Notes: a model not told the origin generated them from the sequence alone. Shown: positions 6,693 to 16,693, counted from the first letter of the stretch. The stretch is DNA of 64,000 bases from Marinobacter szutsaonensis (GCF_039523335.1 NZ_BAAAFC010000001.1:744001-808000); one strand, 5' to 3'. Program-made: numbers and translations.

Positions 6693-7772
6693 ATGGTACA
6701 AAACGGGCAAGAAATGATCGTTAATAGCGCAGAGAAAAAGGCAGAAAATTCAGCGGGAAACAGCGGAACCACTAGGGTTGAGCCCTCTCGGAAGTTTTGC
6801 GTAGCTCCAATGATGGACTGGACCACGCCGCACTTCCGCTACCTGGCCAGGATCCTGAGCCGGAGAGCCCTGCTGTATACGGAGATGGTAACCACCGGTG
6901 CTCTGATCCACGGCGATACCGAGCGTTTCCTGCACCATGATCCTTCCGAGTATCCCCTGGCCCTGCAGCTTGGCGGCAGCGATCCGGGCGAACTGGCCCA
7001 CTGTGCGAAGCTGGCTGAGCAGTTCGGTTTCGACGAGGTGAACCTGAATGTCGGCTGCCCCAGCGATCGGGTCCAGAACAATATGATCGGCGCCTGCCTG
7101 ATGGGCCATCCGGACAAGGTGGCCGAGGCGGTGGCGGCGATGATTGCGGCCACGAGCCTGCCGGTGACGGTCAAGCATCGGATCGGAATCAATGGCCGGG
7201 AGTCCTGGGACGAGCTGTGCGAGTTCATCGACAAGGTTTCCGCCGCCGGCTGCCGCACTTTCATCGTGCATGCCCGCATCGCCATTCTCGAAGGCCTCAG
7301 CCCCAAGGAGAACCGGGACATTCCGCCGCTGAAGTACGACTGGGTCTACCGGTTGAAGGAGCGTTACCCGCACCTGGAGATCATCATCAACGGCGGCATC
7401 AAGACCTTCGAGGAATGCCATGAGCATCTGCGCCACACCGATGGCGTGATGCTGGGTCGCGAGGCCTACCATAACCCGTGGCTGCTTGCGGGAGTGGACA
7501 CGGAGTTCTTCGGTGAGCCGGCAACGGTGGCAAGTCGCCATGAAGCTCTGCAGGCCATGTTCCCGTTCATCCAGCAGGAACTGGACCGCGGAGTGTATCT
7601 CACCCACATTTCCCGGCACATCATGGGGCTATTCCATGGCATGCCCGGGGGCCGCCAGTTCCGGCGTCATATCAGCGAGAATGCCCACAAACCCGGTAGC
7701 GGTCTGGAGGTCATCCAGGCGGCCCTGGCCAAGGTCCGGGTGCCCGAACCAGAGACTCTGGCCGAAAGCTGA
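6693..7772 (+). CDS. dusA: tRNA-dihydrouridine synthase A with island-supplied 5' end
   Basis: FMN enzyme that reduces U20/U20a in tRNA D-loops, 359 residues. The barrel begins at FCVAPMMDWT (6795 onwards). NLNVGCPSDRVQ, GACLM with the proton-donor Cys135, VKHRIG, FIVHARIAILEGLSPKENR and INGGIK are all standard DusA blocks. The first 39 or so residues (polar, low complexity, MIVNSAEKKAENSAGN) come from the island and replace the native start now stranded at 1083. ATG 6714 is an alternative start; neither has a strong ribosome-binding site. Expression now depends on an island promoter. Confidence 0.93.
   Translation: MVQNGQEMIVNSAEKKAENSAGNSGTTRVEPSRKFCVAPMMDWTTPHFRYLARILSRRALLYTEMVTTGALIHGDTERFLHHDPSEYPLALQLGGSDPGELAHCAKLAEQFGFDEVNLNVGCPSDRVQNNMIGACLMGHPDKVAEAVAAMIAATSLPVTVKHRIGINGRESWDELCEFIDKVSAAGCRTFIVHARIAILEGLSPKENRDIPPLKYDWVYRLKERYPHLEIIINGGIKTFEECHEHLRHTDGVMLGREAYHNPWLLAGVDTEFFGEPATVASRHEALQAMFPFIQQELDRGVYLTHISRHIMGLFHGMPGGRQFRRHISENAHKPGSGLEVIQAALAKVRVPEPETLAES
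6801..6827 (+). other. attR of the dusA island inside dusA codons
   Basis: GCTCCAATG (6804-6812) encodes AP-M of the conserved VAPMMDWT and matches attL. Sequence to the right is native dusA; sequence to the left is island-derived. The true crossover lies somewhere in or next to the nine shared bases. Confidence 0.75.
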
Positions 7773-7889
7773 CACAACCCTAACCTTTAGTTGTCTTGTT
7801 CCTGTCAGAACAGCCCGTTATTGTAGGGAAAACACCGGCATCCCGGAGATGGATGCCTGAAACAACGTACAACCGGGACGACAGGACGA

Positions 7890-8855
7890 ATGACCAGCAA
7901 GCTTGACCAACTTAAGACCATGACCACCGTGGTAGCCGACACGGGCGATATCGAAGCCATCGCCAGGTGGCGCCCGGAAGATGCTACCACCAACCCGTCG
8001 CTGCTGCTGAAGGCAGCCGCCTCCGAGGCCTATCGTCCGATGCTGGACAAGGCCGTGGCGGAAGCACGGCGCCACGGTGGTTCCGATGCGGAACAGCTTA
8101 CCGTAGCCACCGACATGCTGGCGGTACTGGCCGGCCGGGAAATCCTGAACCTGATCCCGGGCCTGGTATCCACCGAAGTGGACGCCCGTTTGTCCTTCGA
8201 TACCGCCGGCACCCTGGAGCGGGCCCGTCGCCTGGTGGAGCTCTATGATCGCCAGGGTGTGGATGCCAGCCGGGTGCTGATCAAGATCGCCTCCACCTGG
8301 GAGGGCATCCGCGCCGCCGAGCAGCTGGAGAAGGAAGGTATCCGCTGCAACCTGACCCTGCTGTTCTCTTTCATCCAGGCCGCAGCCTGCGCGCAGGCCG
8401 GTGCGCACCTGATTTCACCGTTCGTTGGTCGTATCCTGGACTGGCATCTCGCCAACAGCGGCCGCGACAGCTACCCGGCCCACGAAGATCCGGGCGTACT
8501 CTCCGTCAGCAGGATCTACAATTACTACAAGGCCAATGGCTTCGACACCGTGGTGATGGGCGCCAGCTTCCGAAACACCGGCGAGATCGAGATGCTGGCC
8601 GGTTGTGACAAGCTGACCATCAGCCCTGCCCTGCTGCAGGAACTGCAGGACGATGCCGGCACCCTTGACCGCCAGCTGCGCCCGGACAACGCCAACACCA
8701 GCGACCAGTTCGGTTCCATCGATGAAAAGCTGTTCCGCTGGGAGTCCAATGAGGATGCGATGGCCACCGAGAAGCTGGCTGATGGCATCCGCCGGTTCAC
8801 GGCCGACCAGATTGAGCTGGAGAACCGGGTGCGGCAACTGGCCCGTGCGGCCTGA
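7890..8855 (+). CDS. tal: Transaldolase
   Basis: Class I transaldolase of the non-oxidative pentose phosphate pathway, moving a dihydroxyacetone unit between sugar phosphates. 321 residues, the size of E. coli Tal[13 protein letters not shown] at the N-terminus, Lys132 in [12 protein letters not shown] as Schiff-base lysine, NLTLLFSF and [11 protein letters not shown] are diagnostic. AGGA lies seven bases before the ATG. The 117-base gap after dusA holds a small GCATCC/GGATGC hairpin without a T-run. Confidence 0.96.
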   Translation: MTSKLDQLKTMTTVVADTGDIEAIARWRPEDATTNPSLLLKAAASEAYRPMLDKAVAEARRHGGSDAEQLTVATDMLAVLAGREILNLIPGLVSTEVDARLSFDTAGTLERARRLVELYDRQGVDASRVLIKIASTWEGIRAAEQLEKEGIRCNLTLLFSFIQAAACAQAGAHLISPFVGRILDWHLANSGRDSYPAHEDPGVLSVSRIYNYYKANGFDTVVMGASFRNTGEIEMLAGCDKLTISPALLQELQDDAGTLDRQLRPDNANTSDQFGSIDEKLFRWESNEDAMATEKLADGIRRFTADQIELENRVRQLARAA

Positions 8856-8882
8856 GTGATTCAACAACCGAAGTAACCGATC

Positions 8883-9329
8883 ATGATCGAGCGCCTGAAG
8901 AAACTGTTTGCCGTTCCCGAATCCGAGCCGGTCAAACCGGACGCCCATCAGCTCGCGGTCGCAGCGACGGCCCTGATGGTGCAACTGTCCCGGGTGGACA
9001 ACGACGAGGATGAGCGGGAACTGAAAGCCATCGTGGACTGTGCCGTGAAGGCGCACCAGGTGACCCGTGAGGAAGCCGAAGATATCCTGCAGGATGCCCT
9101 CACCCACGCCGAAGATGCCACGTCACTGTACGAGTTTACCGGCCAGATCAACGATCACCTGGACCAGGACCAGAAACAGGCCCTGCTGGAGAGCATCTGG
9201 CACGTGGCCCTGGCGGACGGACGCATCGACAAATACGAAGAACACCTTATTCGCCGCATGGCAGACCTGCTGCATCTTAACCACAGGGAATACATGCAGG
9301 CGCGGCACCGGGCCGAGGGGACCGGTTAA
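8883..9329 (+). CDS. TerB-family protein
   Basis: 148 residues, helical and acidic, of the TerB-like family (COG4103 type). Two similar helical halves each contain an acidic loop: LSRVDNDEDERELKAIVD and LADGRIDKYEEHLIRRMADL; these are the presumed divalent-metal sites. No signal peptide, so cytosolic. Its role is unknown; the tellurite link of the family name does not imply resistance here. It sits 27 bases after tal and 14 before the DAHP synthase gene, so the three are probably co-transcribed. Confidence 0.75.
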   Translation: MIERLKKLFAVPESEPVKPDAHQLAVAATALMVQLSRVDNDEDERELKAIVDCAVKAHQVTREEAEDILQDALTHAEDATSLYEFTGQINDHLDQDQKQALLESIWHVALADGRIDKYEEHLIRRMADLLHLNHREYMQARHRAEGTG

Positions 9330-9343
9330 TTCAAGGAGATACC

Positions 9344-10471
9344 ATGCTAGCCATTCTTCATCCCAACACTACGCTGGACAGTGAAGCCTACCGGCAGACC
9401 ATGCACTACCTGGAAAACCTGCCCAACGTGTCCCTGCGTGTTCATGAAGTGCAAGGTGCCAGCCAGCGGCTGACCGAGATCTACCTGCTTGGGGATACCA
9501 AGTCCCTGGACAAGGAAGAAATCGAAGCCTTGCCGGCTGTGGAGCGGGCCATCCGCATTTCTGAGGACTACCGGATTCTGGGCCGGCATCGGGATGACCA
9601 ACGCCAAAGCGGCTTCACTTACAACGGTGTGGAGTTCAACCAACAGAACCTGAACATCTTTGCGGGCCTGTGTGCCGTGGATGTGCCAGAGCACGTCGAG
9701 ATGATGATGCAGGCGCTGGAGGAACATGGCGAAGTCTGTACCCGCATGGGCGCCTACAAACCGCGGACCAATCCTTACTCATTCCAGGGTCATGGCAAGG
9801 GCTGCCTGCCATGGGTGTTCGAGAAGGCCGGCAAGCATGGCATCAAGGTGATCGCCATGGAGATCACCCATGAGAGCCATATCGAAGAAATCGACACCTG
9901 CCTGGAGAAGCTGGGGCGCCCGACCGGTGTCATGCTGCAAGTGGGCACCCGGAATACCCAGAACTTCGAGCTGCTGAAGGCCATCGGTCGCCAGAGTACC
10001 TACCCCGTGCTACTCAAGCGTGGTTTCGGCATTACCCTGAACGAGTCCCTGAACGCCGCGGAATACCTGGCCAGTGAGGGCAACTCAAATGTCATTTTCT
10101 GCCTGCGCGGGATGAAAACCGAAGCCGGCAATCCACACCGCAACATGGTGGATTTTGCTCACGTACCTGCGGTGAAGCGTCTGACCCGGATGCCGGTATG
10201 CGTGGATCCGTCCCACTCGGTGGGCAGTCGGGATGCCTCACCGGACGGTATTCTCGATCTGGAACATGCCACTGCCCAGGGCGTGATCGCCGGAGCCAAC
10301 ATGGTACTGGTGGATTTCCACCCGAAACCGGAAAAAGCCCTGGTGGATGGTCCCCAGGCCTTGCTCATGCACGAATTGCCGGCCTATCTTGAAGATATCC
10401 GCCTGTGCCATGAAACCTGGAAAAAACGCCAGGCCATTTACCAACGGATGAAGGATTCAGCACCAGAATGA
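9344..10471 (+). CDS. 3-deoxy-7-phosphoheptulonate (DAHP) synthase, type I-beta like
   Basis: Condenses phosphoenolpyruvate with erythrose-4-phosphate, the first shikimate step. 375 residues with an N-terminal extension of about 100 residues before the barrel, which I read as the small regulatory domain of type I-beta enzymes. Barrel landmarks: GAYKPRTNPYSFQGHGKGCL, MLQVGTRNTQNFELL, VLLKRGFG, NVIFCLRGMKT, PVCVDPSHSVGSRD and GANMVLVDFHPKP. It starts after AAGGAG and overlaps the next gene by four bases (ATGA). The adjacent tal connects it loosely to erythrose-4-phosphate supply. Confidence 0.88.
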   Translation: MLAILHPNTTLDSEAYRQTMHYLENLPNVSLRVHEVQGASQRLTEIYLLGDTKSLDKEEIEALPAVERAIRISEDYRILGRHRDDQRQSGFTYNGVEFNQQNLNIFAGLCAVDVPEHVEMMMQALEEHGEVCTRMGAYKPRTNPYSFQGHGKGCLPWVFEKAGKHGIKVIAMEITHESHIEEIDTCLEKLGRPTGVMLQVGTRNTQNFELLKAIGRQSTYPVLLKRGFGITLNESLNAAEYLASEGNSNVIFCLRGMKTEAGNPHRNMVDFAHVPAVKRLTRMPVCVDPSHSVGSRDASPDGILDLEHATAQGVIAGANMVLVDFHPKPEKALVDGPQALLMHELPAYLEDIRLCHETWKKRQAIYQRMKDSAPE

Positions 10472-11298
10472 TCGTCTACGGGCACCGGGGCGCCAAGGGA
10501 GAGGCCCCGGAGAATACCCTCCCCGGATTCATTCATGCCTATCGCCACGGCATACGGCATTTCGAGCTGGATGTGGTTCTGTCGAAGGACGGCATCCCGG
10601 TGCTGGTCCATGACCTGACTGTGGATCGCACCACCGGCGCCAAGGGCGGCGTGTGCAACTACACCGCGGCCGAGCTGGCGGATATGGATGCGCGCCGGAA
10701 TACCACCTCCTGGCCCAGGAAGGTGGGCATTCCAACCCTGGAGCAACTGCTGGACCAGTTCGATGATCTGGAGCACCTCCAGCTTGAGGTCAAAAAGGAT
10801 GCCCGCCCGCGTCTGAACGTCCTGTGCAACCGGCTGACCGAGATCATCCAGCACCGGGACCTTTACCAACGGGCCGCCATTACCTCCAGCGATCCCGGGT
10901 TCCTGCGCGAAATCCGTCGCCGCGACAAGAAAATCCGCACCGGACTGGTGGCAGAGCGGAAATTCCCGCGACCACTCAATATCGCCACCCGGCTCGGATG
11001 CGAGTATTTCTGTGCCAACTGGAAGATCCTGAGCAAGGACATGGTCGAGCTGGCCCATCGCCGGGGCATGCATGTGTCCACCTGGACGGTGAACCGCATC
11101 CACGACATGCTGCAGCTTGAGGATCTGGGAGTGGACAGCATTATTACCGACTACCCGACCAGTACCCGGATGTTTTTTGATAATCGGGCCCAGGCGTTGT
11201 TGCAGTTGCCGACGCGGGAAGCTGTGCGGGGGGATTCGGAGATGAAAATGGGGTCAGATGAAGGCTTTCATCTGACCCCGGGGGAAGGCCCGGCCTGA
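10468..11298 (+). CDS. ugpQ: Glycerophosphodiester phosphodiesterase
   Basis: Hydrolyses glycerophosphodiesters to glycerol-3-phosphate and an alcohol. The catalytic pattern is complete: GHRGAKGEAPENTLPGF with the first His and Glu, FELDVVLSKDG with Glu-Asp, then VHDLTVDRTTG with the second His. LQLEVKKD and STWTVNR follow. No signal peptide, so cytosolic. About 16 C-terminal residues (MGSDEGFHLTPGEGPA) are encoded by an intergenic-type palindrome (11250-11279) that has invaded the 3' end, replacing or extending the normal stop region. Confidence 0.9.
   Translation: MIVYGHRGAKGEAPENTLPGFIHAYRHGIRHFELDVVLSKDGIPVLVHDLTVDRTTGAKGGVCNYTAAELADMDARRNTTSWPRKVGIPTLEQLLDQFDDLEHLQLEVKKDARPRLNVLCNRLTEIIQHRDLYQRAAITSSDPGFLREIRRRDKKIRTGLVAERKFPRPLNIATRLGCEYFCANWKILSKDMVELAHRRGMHVSTWTVNRIHDMLQLEDLGVDSIITDYPTSTRMFFDNRAQALLQLPTREAVRGDSEMKMGSDEGFHLTPGEGPA
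11250..11279. repeat. GGGGTC palindrome, locus A copy 1
   Basis: Perfect 12-base arms: GGGGTCAGATGA and TCATCTGACCCC around AGGCTT. It lies inside the 3' end of the phosphodiesterase gene. One of four 30-base copies found in two pairs. Confidence 0.85.
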
Positions 11299-11325
11299 GG
11301 GGGGTGGCACCGGGGCTTTGGCAAC

Positions 11326-11355
11326 GGGGTCTGATGAATTCGTTCATCTGACCCC
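11326..11355. repeat. GGGGTC palindrome, locus A copy 2
   Basis: GGGGTCTGATGAATTC and GTTCATCTGACCCC form a near-perfect hairpin between the convergent phosphodiesterase and sthA genes, just past the sthA stop. GACTTCA follows, as at the other locus (GTCTTCA). It may serve as a terminator, but no T-run is present. Confidence 0.85.
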
Positions 11356-11362
11356 GACTTCA

Positions 11363-12754
11363 TCAGAAAATCCGGTTCAAACCATTCAACGCCGCCACCC
11401 GATAGGCCTCGGCCATGGTCGGGTAGTTGAAGGTGGTGTTGATGAAGTAGTTCAGGGAGTTGGCCTCCCCTTCCTGGTTCATGATGGCCTGGCCGATGTG
11501 GACGATCTCGGCGGCCTGGTCACCAAAGCAATGGATGCCCAGGATCTGGCGGGTTTCCCGGTGGAACAGAATCTTCAGCATGCCCACCGCTTCGCCGGTG
11601 ATCTGGGCACGGGCGAGGTCCTTGAAGAAGGCCTGGCCCACTTCGTATGGCACCTTCGCTTCCGTCAGTTCCCGCTCGGTCTTGCCCACAGAACTGATCT
11701 CCGGAATGGTGTAGATGCCGGTCGGCACGTCCGAGACAAACCGGAAGTATTCATCCTTGACGATGTCCGAGGACGCCGAGCGGCCCTGGTCGTAGGCGGC
11801 ACTGGCCAGGCTGGGCCAGCCGATCACGTCACCCACCGCGTAGATGTTTTCTACTTCGGTCCGGTAATGCTCGTCCACGGCGAGTTGGCCGCGGCCGTTG
11901 GGAACCAGATCGATGTTCTCGAGGCTCAGGCTGTCGGTGTTGCCGGTACGGCCGTTACACCACAGGAAGGCATCGGCACGGATCTTCTTGCCGGACTGCA
12001 GCGACAGCACCACGCCGTGGTCATCCCCCACCACAGACTCGTACTGCTCGTTGTGACGCACCAGCACGCCGTTGTTACGCAGGTGGTAGCTCAGCGCGTC
12101 GGAGATCTCGTCATCCAGGAACGACAGCAGACGGCTGCCCGGGTTGATCAGGTCTACCTTGACGCCCAGACCGGCGAAGATGGAGGCGTACTCGGACCCG
12201 ATGACACCCGCGCCATAGATGATCAGTGTCCTCGGGGTATGGGACAGATTCAGGATGGTATCGGAGTTGTAGATCCGGTGGTGGCGGAAATCCACGTCGG
12301 GTGGCAGGTACGGTCGGGAGCCTGTGGCAACGATGGCCTGCTTGAAATGCAGGGTTTCGACCGACTTGTTACCACGAACCTCAAGCCGGTTCCGGTCCAG
12401 GAACGATGCGCGGCCATTGATCAGGTCTACCCGGTTGCGGGAGTAGAACTGGGTGCGCAGCTTGACCTGTTTTCCGATCACTTTCTGCGCGTTCTGCAGA
12501 ACCCTCGGGAAAGAGAACCAGCGCGGTTCGCCGATATCACGGAACATCTGGTTGGTGTTGAACGTGATGATCTGCTTGACCGAGTGACGCAGCGCCTTGG
12601 ACGGGATCGTGCCCCAGTGGGTGCAGTTACCGCCAACCGTCGGCTTGTCTTCGATGATCGCGACACGTTTGCCGTGTTTGGTCGCATTCATCGCCGCGCC
12701 TTCGCCGGACGGACCAGCGCCGATAACGACGACGTCGTAATGATGTTCTGCCAT
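11363..12754 (-). CDS. sthA: Soluble pyridine nucleotide transhydrogenase
   Basis: FAD flavoprotein that passes hydride between NADPH and NAD+, balancing the two pools. 463 residues. FAD Rossmann motif [14 protein letters not shown] (8-21), then [17 protein letters not shown]: Cys44 is present while the second cysteine of the usual disulphide oxidoreductase pair is Thr49, which is normal for SthA and separates it from lipoamide dehydrogenase. The NAD(P)-binding motif is [14 protein letters not shown], and [14 protein letters not shown] binds FAD. ATG 12754 has AAGGAG 12 bases upstream. Confidence 0.95.
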   Translation of the reverse strand: MAEHHYDVVVIGAGPSGEGAAMNATKHGKRVAIIEDKPTVGGNCTHWGTIPSKALRHSVKQIITFNTNQMFRDIGEPRWFSFPRVLQNAQKVIGKQVKLRTQFYSRNRVDLINGRASFLDRNRLEVRGNKSVETLHFKQAIVATGSRPYLPPDVDFRHHRIYNSDTILNLSHTPRTLIIYGAGVIGSEYASIFAGLGVKVDLINPGSRLLSFLDDEISDALSYHLRNNGVLVRHNEQYESVVGDDHGVVLSLQSGKKIRADAFLWCNGRTGNTDSLSLENIDLVPNGRGQLAVDEHYRTEVENIYAVGDVIGWPSLASAAYDQGRSASSDIVKDEYFRFVSDVPTGIYTIPEISSVGKTERELTEAKVPYEVGQAFFKDLARAQITGEAVGMLKILFHRETRQILGIHCFGDQAAEIVHIGQAIMNQEGEANSLNYFINTTFNYPTMAEAYRVAALNGLNRIF

Positions 12755-12816
12755 GCGCGCAGTGACTCCTTATCTACGTCGTAAGAATTTGATTCTGATT
12801 ATTGATTCTGTGCCCG

Positions 12817-12835
12817 GATCGGCGGCATTCCGATC
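12817..12835 (-). terminator. Possible hairpin at the end of nqrM
   Basis: GATCGG (12817-12822) and CCGATC (12830-12835) flank seven bases at the nqrM stop. No T-run follows on the minus strand, so termination is uncertain. Confidence 0.3.
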
Positions 12836-13082
12836 AGTGGCGATCCTTGCTGGAAGCATCGTAAGCGAGATCGTCAGCGCCTTTGGCTTCGCTTTCAAGC
12901 CGCTCGTTCTCTTCCTTGCACTTCTGGGTATTGCCGCCACAAATATCGCAGGAGGAACTGATACCCAGGGCACCAATGCCGCCACAGGTTCCGCTGATTG
13001 GCTTACGGCCGAACATGACGCCAATGGACATTGCCGCCACCAGCACAATCACGATGAACAAAACTAGAAGAAAGGTACCCAT
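12834..13082 (-). CDS. nqrM: Na+-NQR maturation protein NqrM
   Basis: 82-residue protein of the DUF539/NqrM family needed to assemble Na+-NQR, probably delivering iron to its membrane-embedded centre. One N-terminal membrane segment (LLVLFIVIVLVAAMSIGVMF) is followed by a Cys cluster (GTCGGIGALG then SSCDICGG and KC), with four cysteines as metal ligands, and an acidic tail. AGGGAGGG precedes the ATG. It is the last gene of the nqr operon. Confidence 0.93.
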   Translation of the reverse strand: MGTFLLVLFIVIVLVAAMSIGVMFGRKPISGTCGGIGALGISSSCDICGGNTQKCKEENERLESEAKGADDLAYDASSKDRH

Positions 13083-13094
13083 GTTGCCCTCCCT

Positions 13095-14144
13095 TTACTG
13101 GATCACGTAGGAGGAAAAGGCAGGCGTCTGATGCGTTTCAAAGCCGTTTTCCGTCCTGATAATAAAATAGGCGGGGATATTCTCCCGCGTTGCCAGCGCC
13201 TGAGCCCGTTCAAAGCCCATCACGTTGAAGCCGGTGGCCAGTGCGTCCGCGGTCATGCAGTCTTCTGCCAGCACGGTCACCGAGGCAAGATTGTGGGTGA
13301 TGGGTTTTCCCGTCTCAGGGTCAATTGTATGGGAGTAACGCTGCCCTTCCGATTCGTAATAGTTACGATAATCTCCGGACGTTGCCATCGCCTTACTCTC
13401 GAGAGCCACCACCCGGTTGACCTCCCGGCCTTCCGAAACCGGCTGCTCGATGGCCAGCCGCCAGGCGTCACCGCCCGGTTTGCGGCCCTGCACACGGACT
13501 TCACCACCGATCTCTACAAGGTAAGCGTTCACACCTTCACTGTCGAGGTAACGGGCCACCGCATCCACACCGTAGCCTTTCGCAATCGCTGAAAGATCAA
13601 TGTATTGCGGCTTGTCTGCCCGTACTGCCGGCGGCTCACCCCGAAGCTCAAGCTTCTCATAGCCGGTGGCGGACAACACACTGGCCAGCTCCTGTTCGGT
13701 GGGAACCTGTTCGGGCCGGGCCTCGGGTCCGAAGCCCCATAGGTTCACCACCGGGCCTACGGTCACATCAAAGGCGCCGCCTGTCAGTTCGGACACTTCC
13801 ACGGACTTTGCCAGCACTTCGTGCAGCGGCGCGGAGATCCCGATCCATTCACTCTGATCGGCAGCCCGGTTCAGTCGCGACAGCTCGGAGTCTTTCCGCC
13901 AGGTCGACATGGCGGCGTCCACTTTTTCCAGCTCCGTTTCGATGCCTTTGGCCAGATTTTCCAGACGTTGCTGGTCGTCGGTCAATACGACATTGATGTG
14001 GTACGTGGTACCGAACACGCCACCGGAGATTTCCCAGACTTTTTCCTCGGGCTCAAACGAACAACCCGCCAGAGCGGCCAGGGCCAGCACCATGAAGGTG
14101 CTGACCAGGGCCACCCTGACGGGTCGTAACATGCAGGATGTCAT
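13095..14144 (-). CDS. apbE: FAD:protein FMN transferase
   Basis: Periplasmic lipoprotein that attaches FMN covalently to threonines of NqrB and NqrC. N-terminal signal with lipobox ALAALAGC (Cys28). The ApbE fold is shown by FGTTYHI, MSTWRKDSELSRLN, GGAFDVTVGPVVNLWGFG, IDLSAIAKGYGVD, YLVEIGGEVRVQG and YSHTIDPETGKPI, which carry FAD and Mg2+ sites. Lies 10 bases downstream of nqrF, so the operon encodes its own flavin loader. Start could also be the second Met at 14132. Confidence 0.95.
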   Translation of the reverse strand: MTSCMLRPVRVALVSTFMVLALAALAGCSFEPEEKVWEISGGVFGTTYHINVVLTDDQQRLENLAKGIETELEKVDAAMSTWRKDSELSRLNRAADQSEWIGISAPLHEVLAKSVEVSELTGGAFDVTVGPVVNLWGFGPEARPEQVPTEQELASVLSATGYEKLELRGEPPAVRADKPQYIDLSAIAKGYGVDAVARYLDSEGVNAYLVEIGGEVRVQGRKPGGDAWRLAIEQPVSEGREVNRVVALESKAMATSGDYRNYYESEGQRYSHTIDPETGKPITHNLASVTVLAEDCMTADALATGFNVMGFERAQALATRENIPAYFIIRTENGFETHQTPAFSSYVIQ

Positions 14145-14153
14145 CTGAGTAGA

Positions 14154-15380
14154 TTAACCCCCGAAGTCATCCAGCATGATGTTTTCGTCCTCAACACCAA
14201 GATCCTTGAGCATCTTGATAACCGAGGCATTCATGATGGGGGGCCCACACATGTAGTACTCACAATCCTCGGGCGCCGGGTGGTCCTTCAGATAGTTTTC
14301 ATACAACACGTTATGGATAAAGCCGGTCGGGCCTTCCCAGTTGTCTTCCGGAAGCGCGTCGGACAGCGCCACATGCCACTCGAAGTTCTCGTTCTCTTCC
14401 TGCAGCATGTCGAAGTCTTCCACGTAGAACATCTCGCGGACACTCCGGGCACCGTACCAGAAGCTGATCTTGCGCTTGGAGTTCAGACGCTTGAGCTGAT
14501 CGAAGATGTGGGAACGCATCGGAGCCATACCGGCACCACCGCCGATGAACACCATTTCAGCGTCGGTCTTCTTGGCGAAGAACTCACCGAACGGTCCCAT
14601 AACAGTGACCTTGTCACCCGGCTTCAGGTTGAAGACGTAGCTGGACATGATGCCCGGCGGGTGATCAGTACCGGGAGGCGGCGTGGCGATCCGGATGTTG
14701 AACTTCAGAACACCCTTCTCTTCCGGATAGTTCGCCATGGAGTAGGCCCGGATGGTGTCTTCCTTGTTGATCGCCTTGTAGCGCCAGATGTCGTGCTTGT
14801 CCCAGTCTTCGTGGAACTCTTCCTCGATATCGAAATCCTTGAAGTCGATTTCGTACGGAGGGCACTCCAGCTGCACGTAACCGCCGGCACGGAAGTCCAC
14901 TTCCTCGCCTTCCGGCAGCTTCAGGACCAGTTCCTTGATGAAGGTGGCAACGTTGTGGTTGGAAACCACCTCGCACTCCCACTTCTTCACGCCGAAGAAC
15001 TCTTCGGGAACCTCGATCTTCATGTCCTGCTTCACCGGAACCTGGCAGGACAGGCGCCAGCCTTCCTTCTCTTCGCGGTTGGTGAAGTGGGTTTTTTCCG
15101 TGGGCAGCATGGCGCCGCCGCCGTCCAGAACCTTGCACTTGCACTGGGCACAGGTACCGCCGCCACCACAGGCAGAAGACAGGTAGATGCCGCTGTTGGC
15201 CAGGGTGCCGAGCAGCTTGCCGCCGGCGCTGGTCTTGAGCGTATGCTCAGGATCGTCGTTGATCTCAATGGTCACGTCACCGGTGCTTACCAGCTTGGAG
15301 CGGGCCGCGAGGATAATCGCAACCAGCGCCAGAACGATAACGGTGAACATGACCACGCCGAGAATAATTTCTGTATTCAT
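14154..15380 (-). CDS. nqrF: Na+-NQR subunit F
   Basis: NADH-oxidising entry subunit, 408 residues. One N-terminal membrane helix ([20 protein letters not shown]), a plant-ferredoxin-type [2Fe-2S] domain with Cys71, Cys77, Cys80 and Cys112, then a ferredoxin-reductase FAD domain (RAYSMANYP) and an NADH-binding domain ([20 protein letters not shown], ending [11 protein letters not shown]). Electrons pass from NADH through FAD to the cluster and on to the flavins of C and B. Confidence 0.97.
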   Translation of the reverse strand: MNTEIILGVVMFTVIVLALVAIILAARSKLVSTGDVTIEINDDPEHTLKTSAGGKLLGTLANSGIYLSSACGGGGTCAQCKCKVLDGGGAMLPTEKTHFTNREEKEGWRLSCQVPVKQDMKIEVPEEFFGVKKWECEVVSNHNVATFIKELVLKLPEGEEVDFRAGGYVQLECPPYEIDFKDFDIEEEFHEDWDKHDIWRYKAINKEDTIRAYSMANYPEEKGVLKFNIRIATPPPGTDHPPGIMSSYVFNLKPGDKVTVMGPFGEFFAKKTDAEMVFIGGGAGMAPMRSHIFDQLKRLNSKRKISFWYGARSVREMFYVEDFDMLQEENENFEWHVALSDALPEDNWEGPTGFIHNVLYENYLKDHPAPEDCEYYMCGPPIMNASVIKMLKDLGVEDENIMLDDFGG

Positions 15381-15417
15381 GGTCTCGCCTTTTCGTTAAA
15401 CCGAATCACCGGGTGAA

Positions 15418-16026
15418 TTACAGGGAGATACCGGAGAAGGACATGAAGCCAAGGGACATCAGACCAACAGTAATGAAGGTGATGCCCAGGCCACGCAGAC
15501 CTTCCGGAACGTCGCTGTACTTGAGTTTCTCACGGATACCCGCCAGTGCGATGATGGCCAGGGCCCAGCCGACGCCGGCGCCGAAGCCATATACCACACT
15601 CTCGCCAAAGGTGTAGTCACGCTCAACCATGAACAGTGACGCACCCAGGATGGCGCAGTTAACCGTGATCAACGGCAGGAACACACCCAGTGCGGCGTAA
15701 AGAGCCGGGATGTACTTGTCCAGTACCATCTCCATGATCTGTACGATCGCCGCGATAACACCGATGTATGTCAGCAGGCCCAGGAAGCTCAGGTCCACGT
15801 TGGACAAACCGGCCCACTCAAGGGCGCCTTCACGCAGGATGGTGTTATACAGCAGGTTGTTGACCGGCACGGTGACGGTCAGTACCACAACAACGGCGAT
15901 ACCCAGACCGGTGGCTGCCTCGATCTTCTTGGAGATCGCCAGGAAGGTACACATCCCCAGGAAGAAGGCCAGCGCCATGTTCTCAACGAAAATGGCCTTA
16001 ACCAGAAGGCTGATATAGTGTTCCAT
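15418..16026 (-). CDS. nqrE: Na+-NQR subunit E
   Basis: 202-residue integral membrane subunit with six hydrophobic helices. Family blocks: [16 protein letters not shown] with the Cys that helps ligate the intramembrane iron centre shared with Nqr[23 protein letters not shown] segment in the middle and [18 protein letters not shown] near the end. Its start overlaps the nqrD stop by one base. Confidence 0.96.
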   Translation of the reverse strand: MEHYISLLVKAIFVENMALAFFLGMCTFLAISKKIEAATGLGIAVVVVLTVTVPVNNLLYNTILREGALEWAGLSNVDLSFLGLLTYIGVIAAIVQIMEMVLDKYIPALYAALGVFLPLITVNCAILGASLFMVERDYTFGESVVYGFGAGVGWALAIIALAGIREKLKYSDVPEGLRGLGITFITVGLMSLGFMSFSGISL

Positions 16027-16691
16027 CAGAAGGCCTCCTTGGCTTTGTGACGAGACATCTTGTAGTCAGGCTCTTCAACCTGCTCCGGCTTCCAGACCCG
16101 CAGGCCCCAGATCGCCAGACCGATGATGAAGAACGCGCTCGGCGGCAGCAGCAACAGGCCATTCGGCACGTACCAGCCACCTTCGTTAACCACCGGCAGC
16201 AGGCTGACACCGAACAGTGAGCCCGCGCCCAGCAGTTCCCGGAAGAACGCCACGAACAGCAGGATCACGGAGTAACCCAGGCCGTTACCGATACCGTCCA
16301 GGAAGCTCAGGAGCGGTGGGTTGTTCATGGCAAAACCTTCCGCGCGACCCATGACGATACAGTTGGTGATGATCAGACCAACGAATACCGACAGCTGCTT
16401 GGAGATCTCATAGGCGTAAGCCTTGAGGATCTGGTCCACCACAATTACCAGAGAGGCAATGATGGTCATTTGCACGATGATCCGGATGCTGCCCGGAATC
16501 TGGGTACGGACCAGGGAAACCGCCAGGTTGGAGAACGCGGTAACCGCGATAACCGCCAGACACATGACGATACTGACGCTCATGCTGGTGGTTACCGCCA
16601 GCGCCGAACAGATACCGAGGATCTGAAGGGCGATCGGGTTGTTACTGAAGATTGGTTCGAAGAGAACCTGTTTGGCTGATGAACCGGCCAT
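16026..16691 (-). CDS. nqrD: Na+-NQR subunit D
   Basis: 221-residue membrane subunit paralogous to NqrE, inverted relative to it in the complex. [17 protein letters not shown] carries the iron-ligating Cys and [19 protein letters not shown] holds the second. Six membrane segments. It lies two bases after nqrC. Confidence 0.96.
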   Translation of the reverse strand: MAGSSAKQVLFEPIFSNNPIALQILGICSALAVTTSMSVSIVMCLAVIAVTAFSNLAVSLVRTQIPGSIRIIVQMTIIASLVIVVDQILKAYAYEISKQLSVFVGLIITNCIVMGRAEGFAMNNPPLLSFLDGIGNGLGYSVILLFVAFFRELLGAGSLFGVSLLPVVNEGGWYVPNGLLLLPPSAFFIIGLAIWGLRVWKPEQVEEPDYKMSRHKAKEAF

Positions 16692-16693
16692 GA

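Larger units (their letters stand above)
1149..6812. mobile_element. Genomic island integrated in dusA (about 5.7 kb)
   Basis: Bounded by the nine-base core GCTCCAATG at both ends, with the dusA fossil outside on the left and full dusA on the right. It carries a tyrosine integrase adjacent to the right junction, reading away from dusA, which is the usual layout of dusA elements. Cargo is AT-richer than the flanks: a dead cytosine methylase, a toxin-antitoxin pair, small unknown genes, DUF5131 and TcmP. No structural phage genes, replication genes or conjugation genes are present, so it is a minimal or decayed island that may depend on helpers. Confidence 0.8.

Noticed and set aside
11363..12754. 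sthA as lipoamide dehydrogenase with a mutated active site
   Set aside because: The single Cys with Thr at the second position and the [10 protein letters not shown] motif are normal for SthA.
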